NCBI GenBank assembly: GCA_030829155.1
Contig: JAURBD010000080.1
Span: 1-7,227, forward strand
DNA from: Flavobacteriaceae bacterium
GTDB lineage: Bacteria > Bacteroidota > Bacteroidia > Flavobacteriales > Flavobacteriaceae
Reading direction: 5' to 3'
Length of the DNA stretch: 7,227 nucleotides
This document shows positions 1 through 6,150 of the stretch, in pieces (position 1 is the stretch's first letter; each line of letters starts with the position of its first letter). The position numbers and the translations under genes were made by a program. The notes beneath the pieces are model-generated. The model was not told the DNA's origin, did not search any database, and saw only the letters and a list, made by a program, of their open reading frames with translations.

Positions 1-84
1 GTATATACCGAAGCTCCAACACAGAAATTAGCTGATGAATTGATGAATGGATTCAGAGACAAGTTACTGTCTTTAAATTGTTAG
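1..84 (+). CDS. C-terminal end of an unidentified gene (partial)
   Basis: Frame 1 is open from the first base to a TAG at 82-84 and encodes 27 residues, beginning VYTEAPTQKLADEL and ending in LLSLNC. The other two forward frames hit stops within about 35 bases. The sequence reads like an amphipathic C-terminal helix, but I do not recognise the family and assign no function. The gene enters from the left edge and converges on the acyltransferase gene. The two stops share bases, since TTAG at 81-84 reads TAG forward and TAA in reverse, so there is no room for a terminator between them. Confidence 0.6.
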   Translation, partial: VYTEAPTQKLADELMNGFRDKLLSLNC

Positions 85-962
85 AGCGGTTTTTTAGCCA
101 TATGTTTAAAACGATTATGGGTCCAAAAGTATTGAGAAGGATCATTTCGAATTTGCTTTTCTAATCTTTCTGTAAAGAGATCAGTAATTTCATTTTTTTT
201 AGTTTCTGTAGGGTTTTCTGAAATCATGTCAATATTGATTTCATAATATCCTCGTTTTATTCTGTTAATATCTGCAAACACTACTGGTAAATCAAATTTT
301 ACCGCCATTTGTTCTGCCCCATTAAAAACAGGAACTTCAATATCCATGAATGTTCTCCAATAGGTTTTGGGTTTTGGTTGAGGAGATTGATCTGCAGCCA
401 AACCGTATATATAAGTAATATTGTTTTTTTGATTGTGGTTAACATCACTCAATACATTGTATCGAGAACCTAAATGAATAAGGTGCTTCTCCCTAGACTT
501 TACAATTAATCTTTCGTAGTATTTATTGGTTAGGGGAGTATAAACAGCGTATCCTTTTCCTTCAATATGATATCCTATTGAAAGCATTCCCTCCCAGCTT
601 GAATAATGTCCACAAACCAAAACAACACCTTTGTTATTTCTTAGGTACTTATTGACTAATTCTGTGTTTTTGAATTTAAAACGATTCAAAACCTGCTTTT
701 TTGAAATCGTAAGAGCTTTAATCATCTCAACAAAAATGTCACAAAGATGTTTGTAAAAAGCTCGTTCAATATTCTGGATTTCTTTTGAGTTTTTATCAGG
801 AAAACATAAATTTAAATTTTTACGAATCACTTTTCTTCTGTAACCAAATGTTTTGTAAAGAGTTAGATAAAGAAAATCGGATAAACCATAAAGCATGAAA
901 TGAGGTAAGATGGAAATCCCAATTAAAATGGGATAGCTTATTAGGAAAACAATTAACTGCAC
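81..962 (-). CDS. LpxL/HtrB-family lipid acyltransferase
   Basis: Predicted inner-membrane acyltransferase of the Lip_A_acyltrans (LpxL/HtrB/MsbB) family, which moves an acyl chain from acyl-ACP onto a lipid A precursor or related lipid. I start it at GTG 962, giving 293 residues, the usual family length. The protein then opens with a hydrophobic segment (about 2-35, QLIVFLISYPILIG... followed by LYGLSDFLY) as family members do. The open frame continues upstream to 1202, but that extension overlaps the rhomboid gene and has no family character; a TTG at 998 is a second possible start. The catalytic H-x4-D/E motif is H119-YSSW-E124 within CGHYSSWEG. DQSP at 191-194 and a C-terminal W-T-H-N-R-F-K (about 280-286) are also family hallmarks. 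The acceptor (lipid A, or an aminolipid or pigment) cannot be read from sequence. It is divergent from the rhomboid gene. Confidence 0.88.
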   Translation of the reverse strand: MQLIVFLISYPILIGISILPHFMLYGLSDFLYLTLYKTFGYRRKVIRKNLNLCFPDKNSKEIQNIERAFYKHLCDIFVEMIKALTISKKQVLNRFKFKNTELVNKYLRNNKGVVLVCGHYSSWEGMLSIGYHIEGKGYAVYTPLTNKYYERLIVKSREKHLIHLGSRYNVLSDVNHNQKNNITYIYGLAADQSPQPKPKTYWRTFMDIEVPVFNGAEQMAVKFDLPVVFADINRIKRGYYEINIDMISENPTETKKNEITDLFTERLEKQIRNDPSQYFWTHNRFKHMAKKPL

Positions 963-1011
963 AATTTTTTTTGTAAATATAAGTATATTTAAGCCCAATT
1001 TTATATTCAAA

Positions 1012-1662
1012 ATGCAATCACTTTCACCAATAATTTTAGGAATAATTTTAATGAACCTAATAGTTTCTTTAAAAGGTTTTAATGACTCTTTATTCTTCAA
1101 TAAATTTAAATTTAATGTTGCTGCAATAAAAAGAGGACAATCGTATAGGATTATTAGCTCTGCATTTTTACATGTTGATTGGTCGCATCTGGGATTCAAC
1201 ATGTTTACTTTATATCTTTTTGGGCCTAAAGCATTAGTAGGTCTCGGATTTTTTAATTTTTTAATTTTATACTTATCGTGCTTAACTGCAGGTAATCTTT
1301 TTGCTTTTTATTTCCACAGAGAAAATTTATATTATAATGCAGTAGGTGCGAGTGGAGCAATTATGGGAATTTTATACGCAACCATATTAATGGTTCCAGA
1401 AATGAGATTAAGCTTTATTTTTTTTCCTGTTCCATTACCAGGATATGTTTTTGGTGTAGGTTATTTGGTTTACACTCTCTTTGGTATGAAAAAACAACAA
1501 GACAACATAGGTCACACTGCTCATTTCGGAGGAGCTATTGGTGGAATAGCTGCAACTTTAATTCTAGCACCTTGGGTTGTTCAAAAATCATTTACAACCC
1601 TGGTTCTTCTGATAATTGTTTCACTTTTAACAGGTGTGATACTTTTCAAAAAAAATAATTAA
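1012..1662 (+). CDS. Rhomboid family intramembrane serine protease
   Basis: Predicted 216-residue polytopic membrane protease that cleaves substrate transmembrane helices inside the bilayer with a Ser-His dyad. Catalytic Ser114 lies in GASG (112-115) at the start of the fourth helix. Catalytic His171 lies in AHFGGAIGG. The H-x3-N oxyanion pair is H59 and N63 in SHLGFNM, within RIISSAFLHVDWSHLGFNM (about 46-64). Hydrophobic segments fall near 5-21, 47-73, 76-100, 112-129, 135-157 and 166-187. A further one at 193-211 suggests a 6+1 topology rather than the minimal six-helix core. There is no extra cytoplasmic N-terminal domain. The start ATG 1012 has no visible Shine-Dalgarno. The gene is markedly AT-rich. 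No substrate can be inferred from its neighbours. Confidence 0.92.
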   Translation: MQSLSPIILGIILMNLIVSLKGFNDSLFFNKFKFNVAAIKRGQSYRIISSAFLHVDWSHLGFNMFTLYLFGPKALVGLGFFNFLILYLSCLTAGNLFAFYFHRENLYYNAVGASGAIMGILYATILMVPEMRLSFIFFPVPLPGYVFGVGYLVYTLFGMKKQQDNIGHTAHFGGAIGGIAATLILAPWVVQKSFTTLVLLIIVSLLTGVILFKKNN

Positions 1663-1705
1663 ATTCTTTAAAATTGAGTTAAAATAAAATATAGTCAGTA
1701 GTAAT

Positions 1706-2824
1706 CTATTGTTTTAAAAGCTCTTCGATTTTAGCATCGAGTTGTTTTCCTCTTAGATTTTTTGCAACAATAACCCCATCTTTATTTAAAACAAATGCAG
1801 CTGGGATACTTCTCACCCCATATAGTATAGCAATGGGATCTTTCCAGTACTGAAGGTTTGAAACGTGATTCCAATTAAGCCCATCGTCCTTGATGGCTCT
1901 TTCCCAACTTGCTTTACTTTTATCTAAAGAAACTCCAATAATCTCAAGACCCTTATCATGCATTCGCTTGTAAAGTCTTACTAAATTAGGGTTTTCTATG
2001 CGACAAGGACGGCACCATGAAGCCCAAAAATCGATTATCGTTACTTTTCCTTTGACAGCTTCCAAATTAATTAAATCTCCATTTGGTGATGGCCCTTCAA
2101 AAACAGGAGCTTTTTCACCTATTGCAGTTGGATTTTTAGGCCTGTTGAGGATAGAAGCTATTTTTTTGCCAGAAACACTGTTTTTAATTTTTGGGTCGAA
2201 GCTATTGAAAACAGGTTTAGCTTCAGATGACGATAATGCTTTTGTACTTATCATTCGCTCCAAAATAAGAGCAGCAATATAGGACTTTGGATTTGAATTC
2301 ATAAAATCCTTTTCATAAACTCTTAGATTTTTTTCTATAGTTCTGTATTCAGAAGTTAAATCATCTGATAAAATATTGTCTCCTAATGAATTAGCTTGAT
2401 TTATCTCTTTGACTAAAGTTTTCATTGTGTTGGCAAAAATTTGAGTAGAAGCTCGATAAGTTGATAAGTCATCATTCGATGGAGTTCCACCAACTATAGA
2501 GACATTTATACTGTCTTTAAAAATTTGAGTTTCAATCAAACCTTCTTCAATGACAAAGGGAATATTTCCATCGAGTTCTTCTAAAAAAATAAAATTAACA
2601 TCAACTTGATCCACAAGTCCTTTTAGTTCAAAGCTGCCATTAACCACTTTTGTAGAATCAATAGTTATAGGTTGACCATTTGGCCCTGCTTTTATCCGAT
2701 AAATACTTTTTCCATCAGCATGATCAGTAGTACCTTTTAATACAAAATTATTGGATTCAATTGTGGTACATGAACTCACAAGGATAAATACAAAATATAA
2801 AGTAAGGAATAGGTTTTTTCTCAT
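1706..2824 (-). CDS. TlpA-like thioredoxin-fold lipoprotein with N-terminal DUF4369
   Basis: Predicted lipoprotein thiol-disulfide oxidoreductase acting in the cell envelope. With start ATG 2824 (372 residues), the N-terminus is MRKNLFLTLYFVFILVSSC, a lipoprotein signal peptide with lipobox VSSC and lipidated Cys19. A TTG two codons upstream is less likely. Residues about 27-120 resemble DUF4369, a beta-rich domain common in Bacteroidota (GTTDHADG...IDSTKVVNGSFELKG). A helical linker follows (about 125-225). From about 236 there is a redoxin/TlpA domain with active site WASWCRPC (C271, C274) and the cis-proline loop SIPAAFVL (P341). The residues after Cys19 (TTIES) give no clear acidic surface-export signal, so a periplasm-facing position is likely. 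Partners could be cytochrome c maturation or general disulfide reduction; the sequence does not decide. It is divergent from aroC and convergent with the rhomboid gene. Confidence 0.9.
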   Translation of the reverse strand: MRKNLFLTLYFVFILVSSCTTIESNNFVLKGTTDHADGKSIYRIKAGPNGQPITIDSTKVVNGSFELKGLVDQVDVNFIFLEELDGNIPFVIEEGLIETQIFKDSINVSIVGGTPSNDDLSTYRASTQIFANTMKTLVKEINQANSLGDNILSDDLTSEYRTIEKNLRVYEKDFMNSNPKSYIAALILERMISTKALSSSEAKPVFNSFDPKIKNSVSGKKIASILNRPKNPTAIGEKAPVFEGPSPNGDLINLEAVKGKVTIIDFWASWCRPCRIENPNLVRLYKRMHDKGLEIIGVSLDKSKASWERAIKDDGLNWNHVSNLQYWKDPIAILYGVRSIPAAFVLNKDGVIVAKNLRGKQLDAKIEELLKQ

Positions 2825-2827
2825 ATG

Positions 2828-2835
2828 CAAATATA
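2828..2835 (-). promoter_or_regulatory. Bacteroidota-type -7 promoter box for the TlpA-like gene
   Basis: On the minus strand this reads TATATTTG, an exact match to the TAnnTTTG consensus of the Bacteroidota primary sigma factor. Only three bases (CAT) separate it from ATG 2824, so transcription from it would begin at or next to the start codon. No TTG or TTTG lies at the usual 17-23 base distance upstream, where the DNA is almost pure A/T. It may therefore be weak or a chance match. Confidence 0.4.
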
Positions 2836-2914
2836 AGAATTTAGAGATTAATTTATTTCGATAATAATAATAAAAATAGAGTTTACTTATGATTTCAAGT
2901 GGTGTTTAATATAG

Positions 2915-2922
2915 TATATTTG
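2915..2922 (+). promoter_or_regulatory. Bacteroidota-type -7 promoter box for aroC
   Basis: TATATTTG matches TAnnTTTG exactly and ends 20 bases before the aroC ATG at 2943, predicting a short leader of roughly 15-17 bases. A partial -33 element, TTTC at 2893-2896 (consensus TTTG), sits 18 bases upstream, within the usual spacing. This box probably drives aroC and the symporter behind it. Confidence 0.55.
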
Positions 2923-2942
2923 TAAATATTATTTGATTGAAT

Positions 2943-4007
2943 ATGGCAGGAAATAGTTTTGGAAAAATTTTTAATGTTACCACTTTTGGAGAATCTCATG
3001 GTCCAGCTTTGGGAGGAGTAATTGATGGTTGCCCAGCAGGAATTGAGTTGGATATGGATATCATACAACATGAACTCAATAGGCGTAAACCAGGCCAATC
3101 TGCAATAGTAACTCAGCGTAAAGAACCGGATGAAGTTGTTTTTTATTCAGGAATTTTTGAAGGTAAGACCACTGGAACTCCAATTGGTTTTGCTATACAT
3201 AACACGAACCAAAAGTCTAAAGATTACGGCCATATTAAAGACAGTTATCGTCCTTCCCACGCTGATTATGTTTACGATCAAAAATATGGCTTTCGTGATT
3301 ATCGAGGGGGAGGAAGAAGTTCTGCACGAGAGACGGCAAGTAGAGTTGTGGCTGGTGCTATTGCAAAACAATACTTATCGAGCATTAAATTTACAGCATT
3401 TGTTTCTGCTGTTGGGCCTCTCAAAATAGAAAAACCTTATCAAGAACTTGATTTTAGTGCTATTGAGCAAAATCCAGTTCGTTGTGCAGATTCTGAAAAG
3501 GCAAAAAAAATGGAGGAATATATCCGTCAAATTAGGAAAGAAGGAGACACAGTTGGAGGAGTAATTACTTGTGTTATTCAAAATGTTCCCATTGGGCTAG
3601 GTGAACCAGCTTTTGAAAAGCTTCATGCAGAGCTTGGAAAAGCTATGCTGTCCATCAACGCTGTTAAAGGCTTTGAGTATGGTAGTGGTTTTGCAGGGTC
3701 TCAAATGAAGGGAAGTCAACACAACGACCCTTTTAATACAGACGGAACTACTCAATCAAATCGTTCAGGAGGTATTCAAGGAGGAATATCAAATGGAATG
3801 GATATCTATTTTAATGTCGCCTTTAAACCTGTAGCAACTGTTATGCAGGCTCAGCAAACAATAGATAATAAGGGTCAAAAGGTTGTTATGGAAGGTAAAG
3901 GAAGACATGACCCATGTGTAGTTCCTAGAGCTGTGCCTATTGTAGAAGCTATGGCTGCTTTAGTTATTGCAGATTTTAAATTAGTTTATTCAACAAATAA
4001 AATATAA
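2943..4007 (+). CDS. aroC: Chorismate synthase
   Basis: Final enzyme of the shikimate pathway: converts 5-enolpyruvylshikimate-3-phosphate to chorismate using reduced FMN as cofactor, in the cytoplasm. The 354-residue length is normal. The start is ATG 2943 (MAGNSFGKIF, the classic AroC N-terminus), not the in-frame TTG two codons earlier. All three family signatures are present: GESHGPALGGVIDG (about 16-29), the GGGRSSARETASRV segment (about 122-135) and GRHDPCVVPRAVP (about 320-332). The conserved histidines are H19 and H106 (RPSHADY). The FMN/substrate region NDPFNTDG (about 261-268) and SNRSGGIQGG (272-281) are intact. No sign of damage. It is preceded by a TAnnTTTG box and followed after two bases by the symporter gene, so the two probably share a transcript. 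Confidence 0.98.
   Translation: MAGNSFGKIFNVTTFGESHGPALGGVIDGCPAGIELDMDIIQHELNRRKPGQSAIVTQRKEPDEVVFYSGIFEGKTTGTPIGFAIHNTNQKSKDYGHIKDSYRPSHADYVYDQKYGFRDYRGGGRSSARETASRVVAGAIAKQYLSSIKFTAFVSAVGPLKIEKPYQELDFSAIEQNPVRCADSEKAKKMEEYIRQIRKEGDTVGGVITCVIQNVPIGLGEPAFEKLHAELGKAMLSINAVKGFEYGSGFAGSQMKGSQHNDPFNTDGTTQSNRSGGIQGGISNGMDIYFNVAFKPVATVMQAQQTIDNKGQKVVMEGKGRHDPCVVPRAVPIVEAMAALVIADFKLVYSTNKI
3998..4002 (+). promoter_or_regulatory. TAAAA ribosome-binding signal for the symporter
   Basis: TAAAA lies seven bases before ATG 4010, inside the last codons of aroC. TAAAA-type signals serve in place of Shine-Dalgarno sequences in flavobacteria. In DNA this AT-rich a chance match is possible, but the position is right for coupled translation. 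Confidence 0.35.
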
Positions 4008-4009
4008 AT

Positions 4010-5272
4010 ATGAAAAAACTAGCCCTACACTGGAAGATTTTAATTGGAATGCTCATCGGTATTATTTTTGGATTAATCATGTCCCTTATTGACGGTGGTC
4101 CACAATTTGTAGGAGATTACATCAAGCCTTTTGGGACAATTTTTATCAATTTACTAAAACTGATAGCCATCCCTCTGATCCTTGCATCATTGATCAAAGG
4201 GGTGTCTGATTTGAAAGACATTTCAAAGTTATCTCTTATGGGAGGAAGAACCATTGCGATCTACCTACTAACCACCTTAACGGCTGTTACTATCGGCTTG
4301 GTATTGGTCAACATTATTCAGCCAGGGAAATCCATAAGTGTAGAAACACGAAAAGAGCTTGTTGAGGCATACGCAACAGATACTCAAGCCAAACAAGAGG
4401 TTGCGGCTAAAAGAAAAGAAGAAGGGCTATTACAACCCTTAGTAGAATTAGTTCCCTCCAATATATTTGCTGCAGCATCAAGCAACAAGAACATGTTACA
4501 GATCATATTTTTTGCTTTATTCTTTGGGATTGGTATGATTTTGTTACCCAAGAAAAAGTCTAAACCGGTAAAGAAATTTTTTGATTCTTTCAACGATGTA
4601 ATCCTCAAAATGATCGATATGATCATGAAAATAGCTCCTTATGGAGTATTTGCACTTTTGGCAGCTCTAGTTGTAGAAGCTCCTAGTTTAGAACTTTTTC
4701 AGGCTTTGGGCATGTACGCCATAACCTTGATCCTGGGATTATCACTAATGATTGTTGTTTACATCATTATTGTAAATGTATTTACCAAACGTTCAACTTC
4801 ATTTTTTATGAGAGGAATTGCTCCTGCTCAATTATTGGCATTCTCTACAAGTTCAAGTGCTGCAACCCTTCCAGTTACTATGGAATGTGTTGAGGACAAC
4901 CTCAAGGTAGATGAAGAAGTAGCCAGTTTTGTTCTTCCAATTGGGGCAACAATCAATATGGATGGAACTTCTGTTTATCAGGGAGTAGCAGCAGTTTTTA
5001 TTGCACAGGCATTTGGTCTTGATTTGAGCTTAAGTGCACAGCTTGGGATTGTTTTTACTGCAACACTAGCATCAATTGGTACAGCAGCTGTTCCGAGTGC
5101 TGGAATTGTAATGTTGGTTATTGTTCTAGCTCAAGCGGGGATACCAGAAGCTGGATTGGCACTAATTTTTGCTATCGATCGCCCATTGGACATGTGTAGG
5201 ACTGTAGTTAATGTTACAGGTGATGCCGCAGTGTCTATGCTTGTCGGAAAATCAATAGGGAAGAGTAAATAA
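4010..5272 (+). CDS. Dicarboxylate/amino acid:cation symporter (DAACS family)
   Basis: Predicted inner-membrane secondary transporter of the glutamate/aspartate/C4-dicarboxylate family (GltP, GltPh, DctA, EAATs), driven by Na+ or H+. It has 420 residues. The hairpin HP1 serine motif is STSSSAATLPVT (279-290). NMDGT at 316-320 is the TM7 cation-binding motif. HP2 is ASIGTAAVPSAG (about 354-365). TM8 reads D390-R-P-L-D394-M-C-R397-T-V-V-N401-V-T-G-D405. The arginine in xRTxxN contacts the substrate side-chain carboxylate in acidic-substrate members, whereas neutral amino acid exchangers replace it, so an acidic substrate is favoured. A charged segment between hydrophobic parts (about 106-140, rich in K, E, Q) is a longer loop than in some homologues. 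It starts 2 bases after aroC; no metabolic link between the two is evident. Confidence 0.95.
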   Translation: MKKLALHWKILIGMLIGIIFGLIMSLIDGGPQFVGDYIKPFGTIFINLLKLIAIPLILASLIKGVSDLKDISKLSLMGGRTIAIYLLTTLTAVTIGLVLVNIIQPGKSISVETRKELVEAYATDTQAKQEVAAKRKEEGLLQPLVELVPSNIFAAASSNKNMLQIIFFALFFGIGMILLPKKKSKPVKKFFDSFNDVILKMIDMIMKIAPYGVFALLAALVVEAPSLELFQALGMYAITLILGLSLMIVVYIIIVNVFTKRSTSFFMRGIAPAQLLAFSTSSSAATLPVTMECVEDNLKVDEEVASFVLPIGATINMDGTSVYQGVAAVFIAQAFGLDLSLSAQLGIVFTATLASIGTAAVPSAGIVMLVIVLAQAGIPEAGLALIFAIDRPLDMCRTVVNVTGDAAVSMLVGKSIGKSK

Positions 5273-5302
5273 ATCAGCTTTTAATTTGTGAAGATCTACG
5301 AT

Positions 5303-5444
5303 TCAACCGGAAAAAAGAGTACTAAAAAATAACAATTCCCATAAATATCGCTGCCATAGCTCCCGATTTTTAGGTGTAGATTTTTCCTCAGATTCTGGGT
5401 TAACTTGGTAGTAATTAAGTGATGAAGGTTTTTATATCATTCAT
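5303..5444 (-). pseudogene. Frameshifted remnant of a small gene, unidentified
   Basis: On the minus strand, ATG 5444 starts MNDIKTFIT and then stops at TAA 5415-5417. In the next frame, bases 5431-5306 are open for 42 codons and read like real protein: LNYYQVNPESEEKSTPKNRE (5419-5360), then a WQRYLWELLFF stretch suggesting the start of a membrane helix, ending at TGA 5303-5305. Removing one A from the run of five A at 5429-5433 would join the two parts into a single 46-residue product. I do not recognise the family. Either this is a decayed gene or there is a sequencing indel in the A-run. Confidence 0.4.
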
Positions 5445-5554
5445 TTTTTAAACGATTCAATTGCATATTCAGCTGAAAAAGGGCGGATTTCTAAAATACT
5501 TTTCACAACTGATTCTATTGGTGTAATGCTTATGCTTTTTCTAGATTTTTTATT
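5441..5554 (-). pseudogene. C-terminal remnant of an unidentified gene
   Basis: On the minus strand, 37 codons are open between an in-frame TAA (5555-5557) and a TGA (5441-5443). They contain SITPIESVVKSILEIRPFSA followed by EYAIESFKK. The composition resembles coding sequence, but there is no usable start. Its TGA overlaps the ATG of the following remnant (ATGA), the classic junction of two operon genes, which argues that both pieces were once real. Family not recognised; the stretch is short enough that chance cannot be excluded. Confidence 0.35.
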
Positions 5555-5630
5555 TTAAAATCATTTTTTTGTGCGTAAAGTAATGTTTTTTTATAATTTC
5601 AAGGTTGTTAATAATGTCAACTACATTTTT

Positions 5631-6140
5631 ATGAAAAGGAGAAGCGCGCTTCAGAAAATAGCATGGTTCAGCGGAGGAATCGTAATGTTGCCCTACTATT
5701 GTTCTAATCAACCAGAACTTACGGTATTCAGTAATCTTCCGATAACAATACCCGATCGCAACTTGATTAATTTGCTTTCTAATTTAATTTTACCCGAAGA
5801 CACTGAAGGTTTTCCAACGATGGAATCTCGTTTAGATTTTATTTTAACCATGGTTAATGATGGTTTAGATTCTCAAGAGATTTCAGATTATTTATATGGA
5901 ATGGAAGCCTTTAGGAAGTATGTAATTGCAATTTACGGCACCTCATTTGAAGAACTTGTTGATGAAGATCAGTTAGCCTGTATTGGTAAAACCATTGATT
6001 GTGGTGATGAGAAGAGCTTTTTTGTGCATACGATTAAAAGGCATTCGTTAGGTCATTTTACTACTTCAGAAAAGTACATGAAAGATTATTTGAATTTTGA
6101 ATTTATGCCGGGCCGCTACTACGGTTGCATTCCCGTTTAA
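5631..6140 (+). CDS. Gluconate 2-dehydrogenase subunit 3 family protein (small, Tat-signal subunit)
   Basis: Predicted small subunit of a membrane-associated or periplasmic FAD dehydrogenase (Gluconate_2-dh3 family). I start it at ATG 5631 (169 residues). The open frame reaches back to GTG 5571, but only the ATG puts a twin-arginine signal at the N-terminus: MKRRSALQKIAWFSGG followed by a hydrophobic stretch. Cys24 (PYYC) follows it, but the residue before it is Tyr, so it is not a proper lipobox. The mature part has the family pattern: LINLLSNLILPEDTEGFP (45-62) near the start, and a C-terminal block GHFTTSEKY (141-149) and MPGRYYGCIP (159-168). In known FAD-dependent glucose dehydrogenases this subunit carries the catalytic subunit through the Tat pathway and is needed for its assembly. 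The GMC gene follows after 10 bases. Confidence 0.87.
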   Translation: MKRRSALQKIAWFSGGIVMLPYYCSNQPELTVFSNLPITIPDRNLINLLSNLILPEDTEGFPTMESRLDFILTMVNDGLDSQEISDYLYGMEAFRKYVIAIYGTSFEELVDEDQLACIGKTIDCGDEKSFFVHTIKRHSLGHFTTSEKYMKDYLNFEFMPGRYYGCIPV

Positions 6141-6142
6141 AA
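6138..6142 (+). promoter_or_regulatory. TAAAA ribosome-binding signal overlapping the upstream stop
   Basis: The TAA stop of the small subunit is also the first three bases of TAAAA, which lies eight bases before ATG 6151. The arrangement suits translational coupling of two subunits made in fixed ratio. Chance occurrence in AT-rich DNA is possible. Confidence 0.35.
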
Positions 6143-6150
6143 ATAAATTG

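Larger units (their letters stand above)
5273..5630. other. Gene-poor stretch between the symporter and the dehydrogenase pair
   Basis: There is no intact gene of credible length on either strand. The part from 5303 to 5554 carries the minus-strand coding remnants listed separately. A 9-base direct repeat (acgattcaa at 5298-5306 and 5452-5460) is too short to mean much. I see no strong hairpin followed by a T-run for the symporter transcript and no exact TAnnTTTG box before the small subunit. The nearest is TACATTTT at 5622-5629, directly before ATG 5631, but its TTG is only 14 bases upstream. Confidence 0.6.

Noticed and set aside
970..992. TTG and TATATTTA promoter elements in the acyltransferase/rhomboid gap
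   Set aside because: The spacing is too short in both directions (about 10 and 14 bases) and the boxes are imperfect in AT-rich DNA.
963..1202. Upstream extension of the acyltransferase open frame to ATG 1202
   Set aside because: It lies antisense within the rhomboid gene, has no LpxL-family character, and would give 373 residues instead of the usual length near 290-300.
1663..1705. Possible bidirectional terminator between the rhomboid and TlpA-like genes (tttaa...ttaaa arms)
   Set aside because: The arms are only about five A/T bases; no stable stem is visible.
1998..2282. Plus-strand open frame of 94 codons
   Set aside because: It is antisense to the thioredoxin domain of the TlpA-like gene, with no recognisable domain; a shadow of the real gene.
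2895..3581. Several short open frames on both strands within aroC and just upstream of it
   Set aside because: They overlap the fully intact chorismate synthase and show no protein family features.
4384..4626. Minus-strand open frame of 80 codons inside the symporter gene
   Set aside because: Antisense to conserved transporter sequence, with no independent evidence.
5604..5629. Promoter TTG-N14-TACATTTT before the small subunit gene
   Set aside because: The spacing is shorter than the 17-23 bases expected and the final G of the -7 box is missing; noted but not called.
5571..5630. GTG 5571 as start of the Gluconate_2-dh3 protein
   Set aside because: It would place 20 extra residues ahead of the twin-arginine signal; ATG 5631 gives a normal Tat signal at the N-terminus.
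5691..5705. Lipobox at Cys24 of the small subunit
   Set aside because: The residues before it are PYY; a Tyr immediately before the Cys does not fit signal peptidase II sites.
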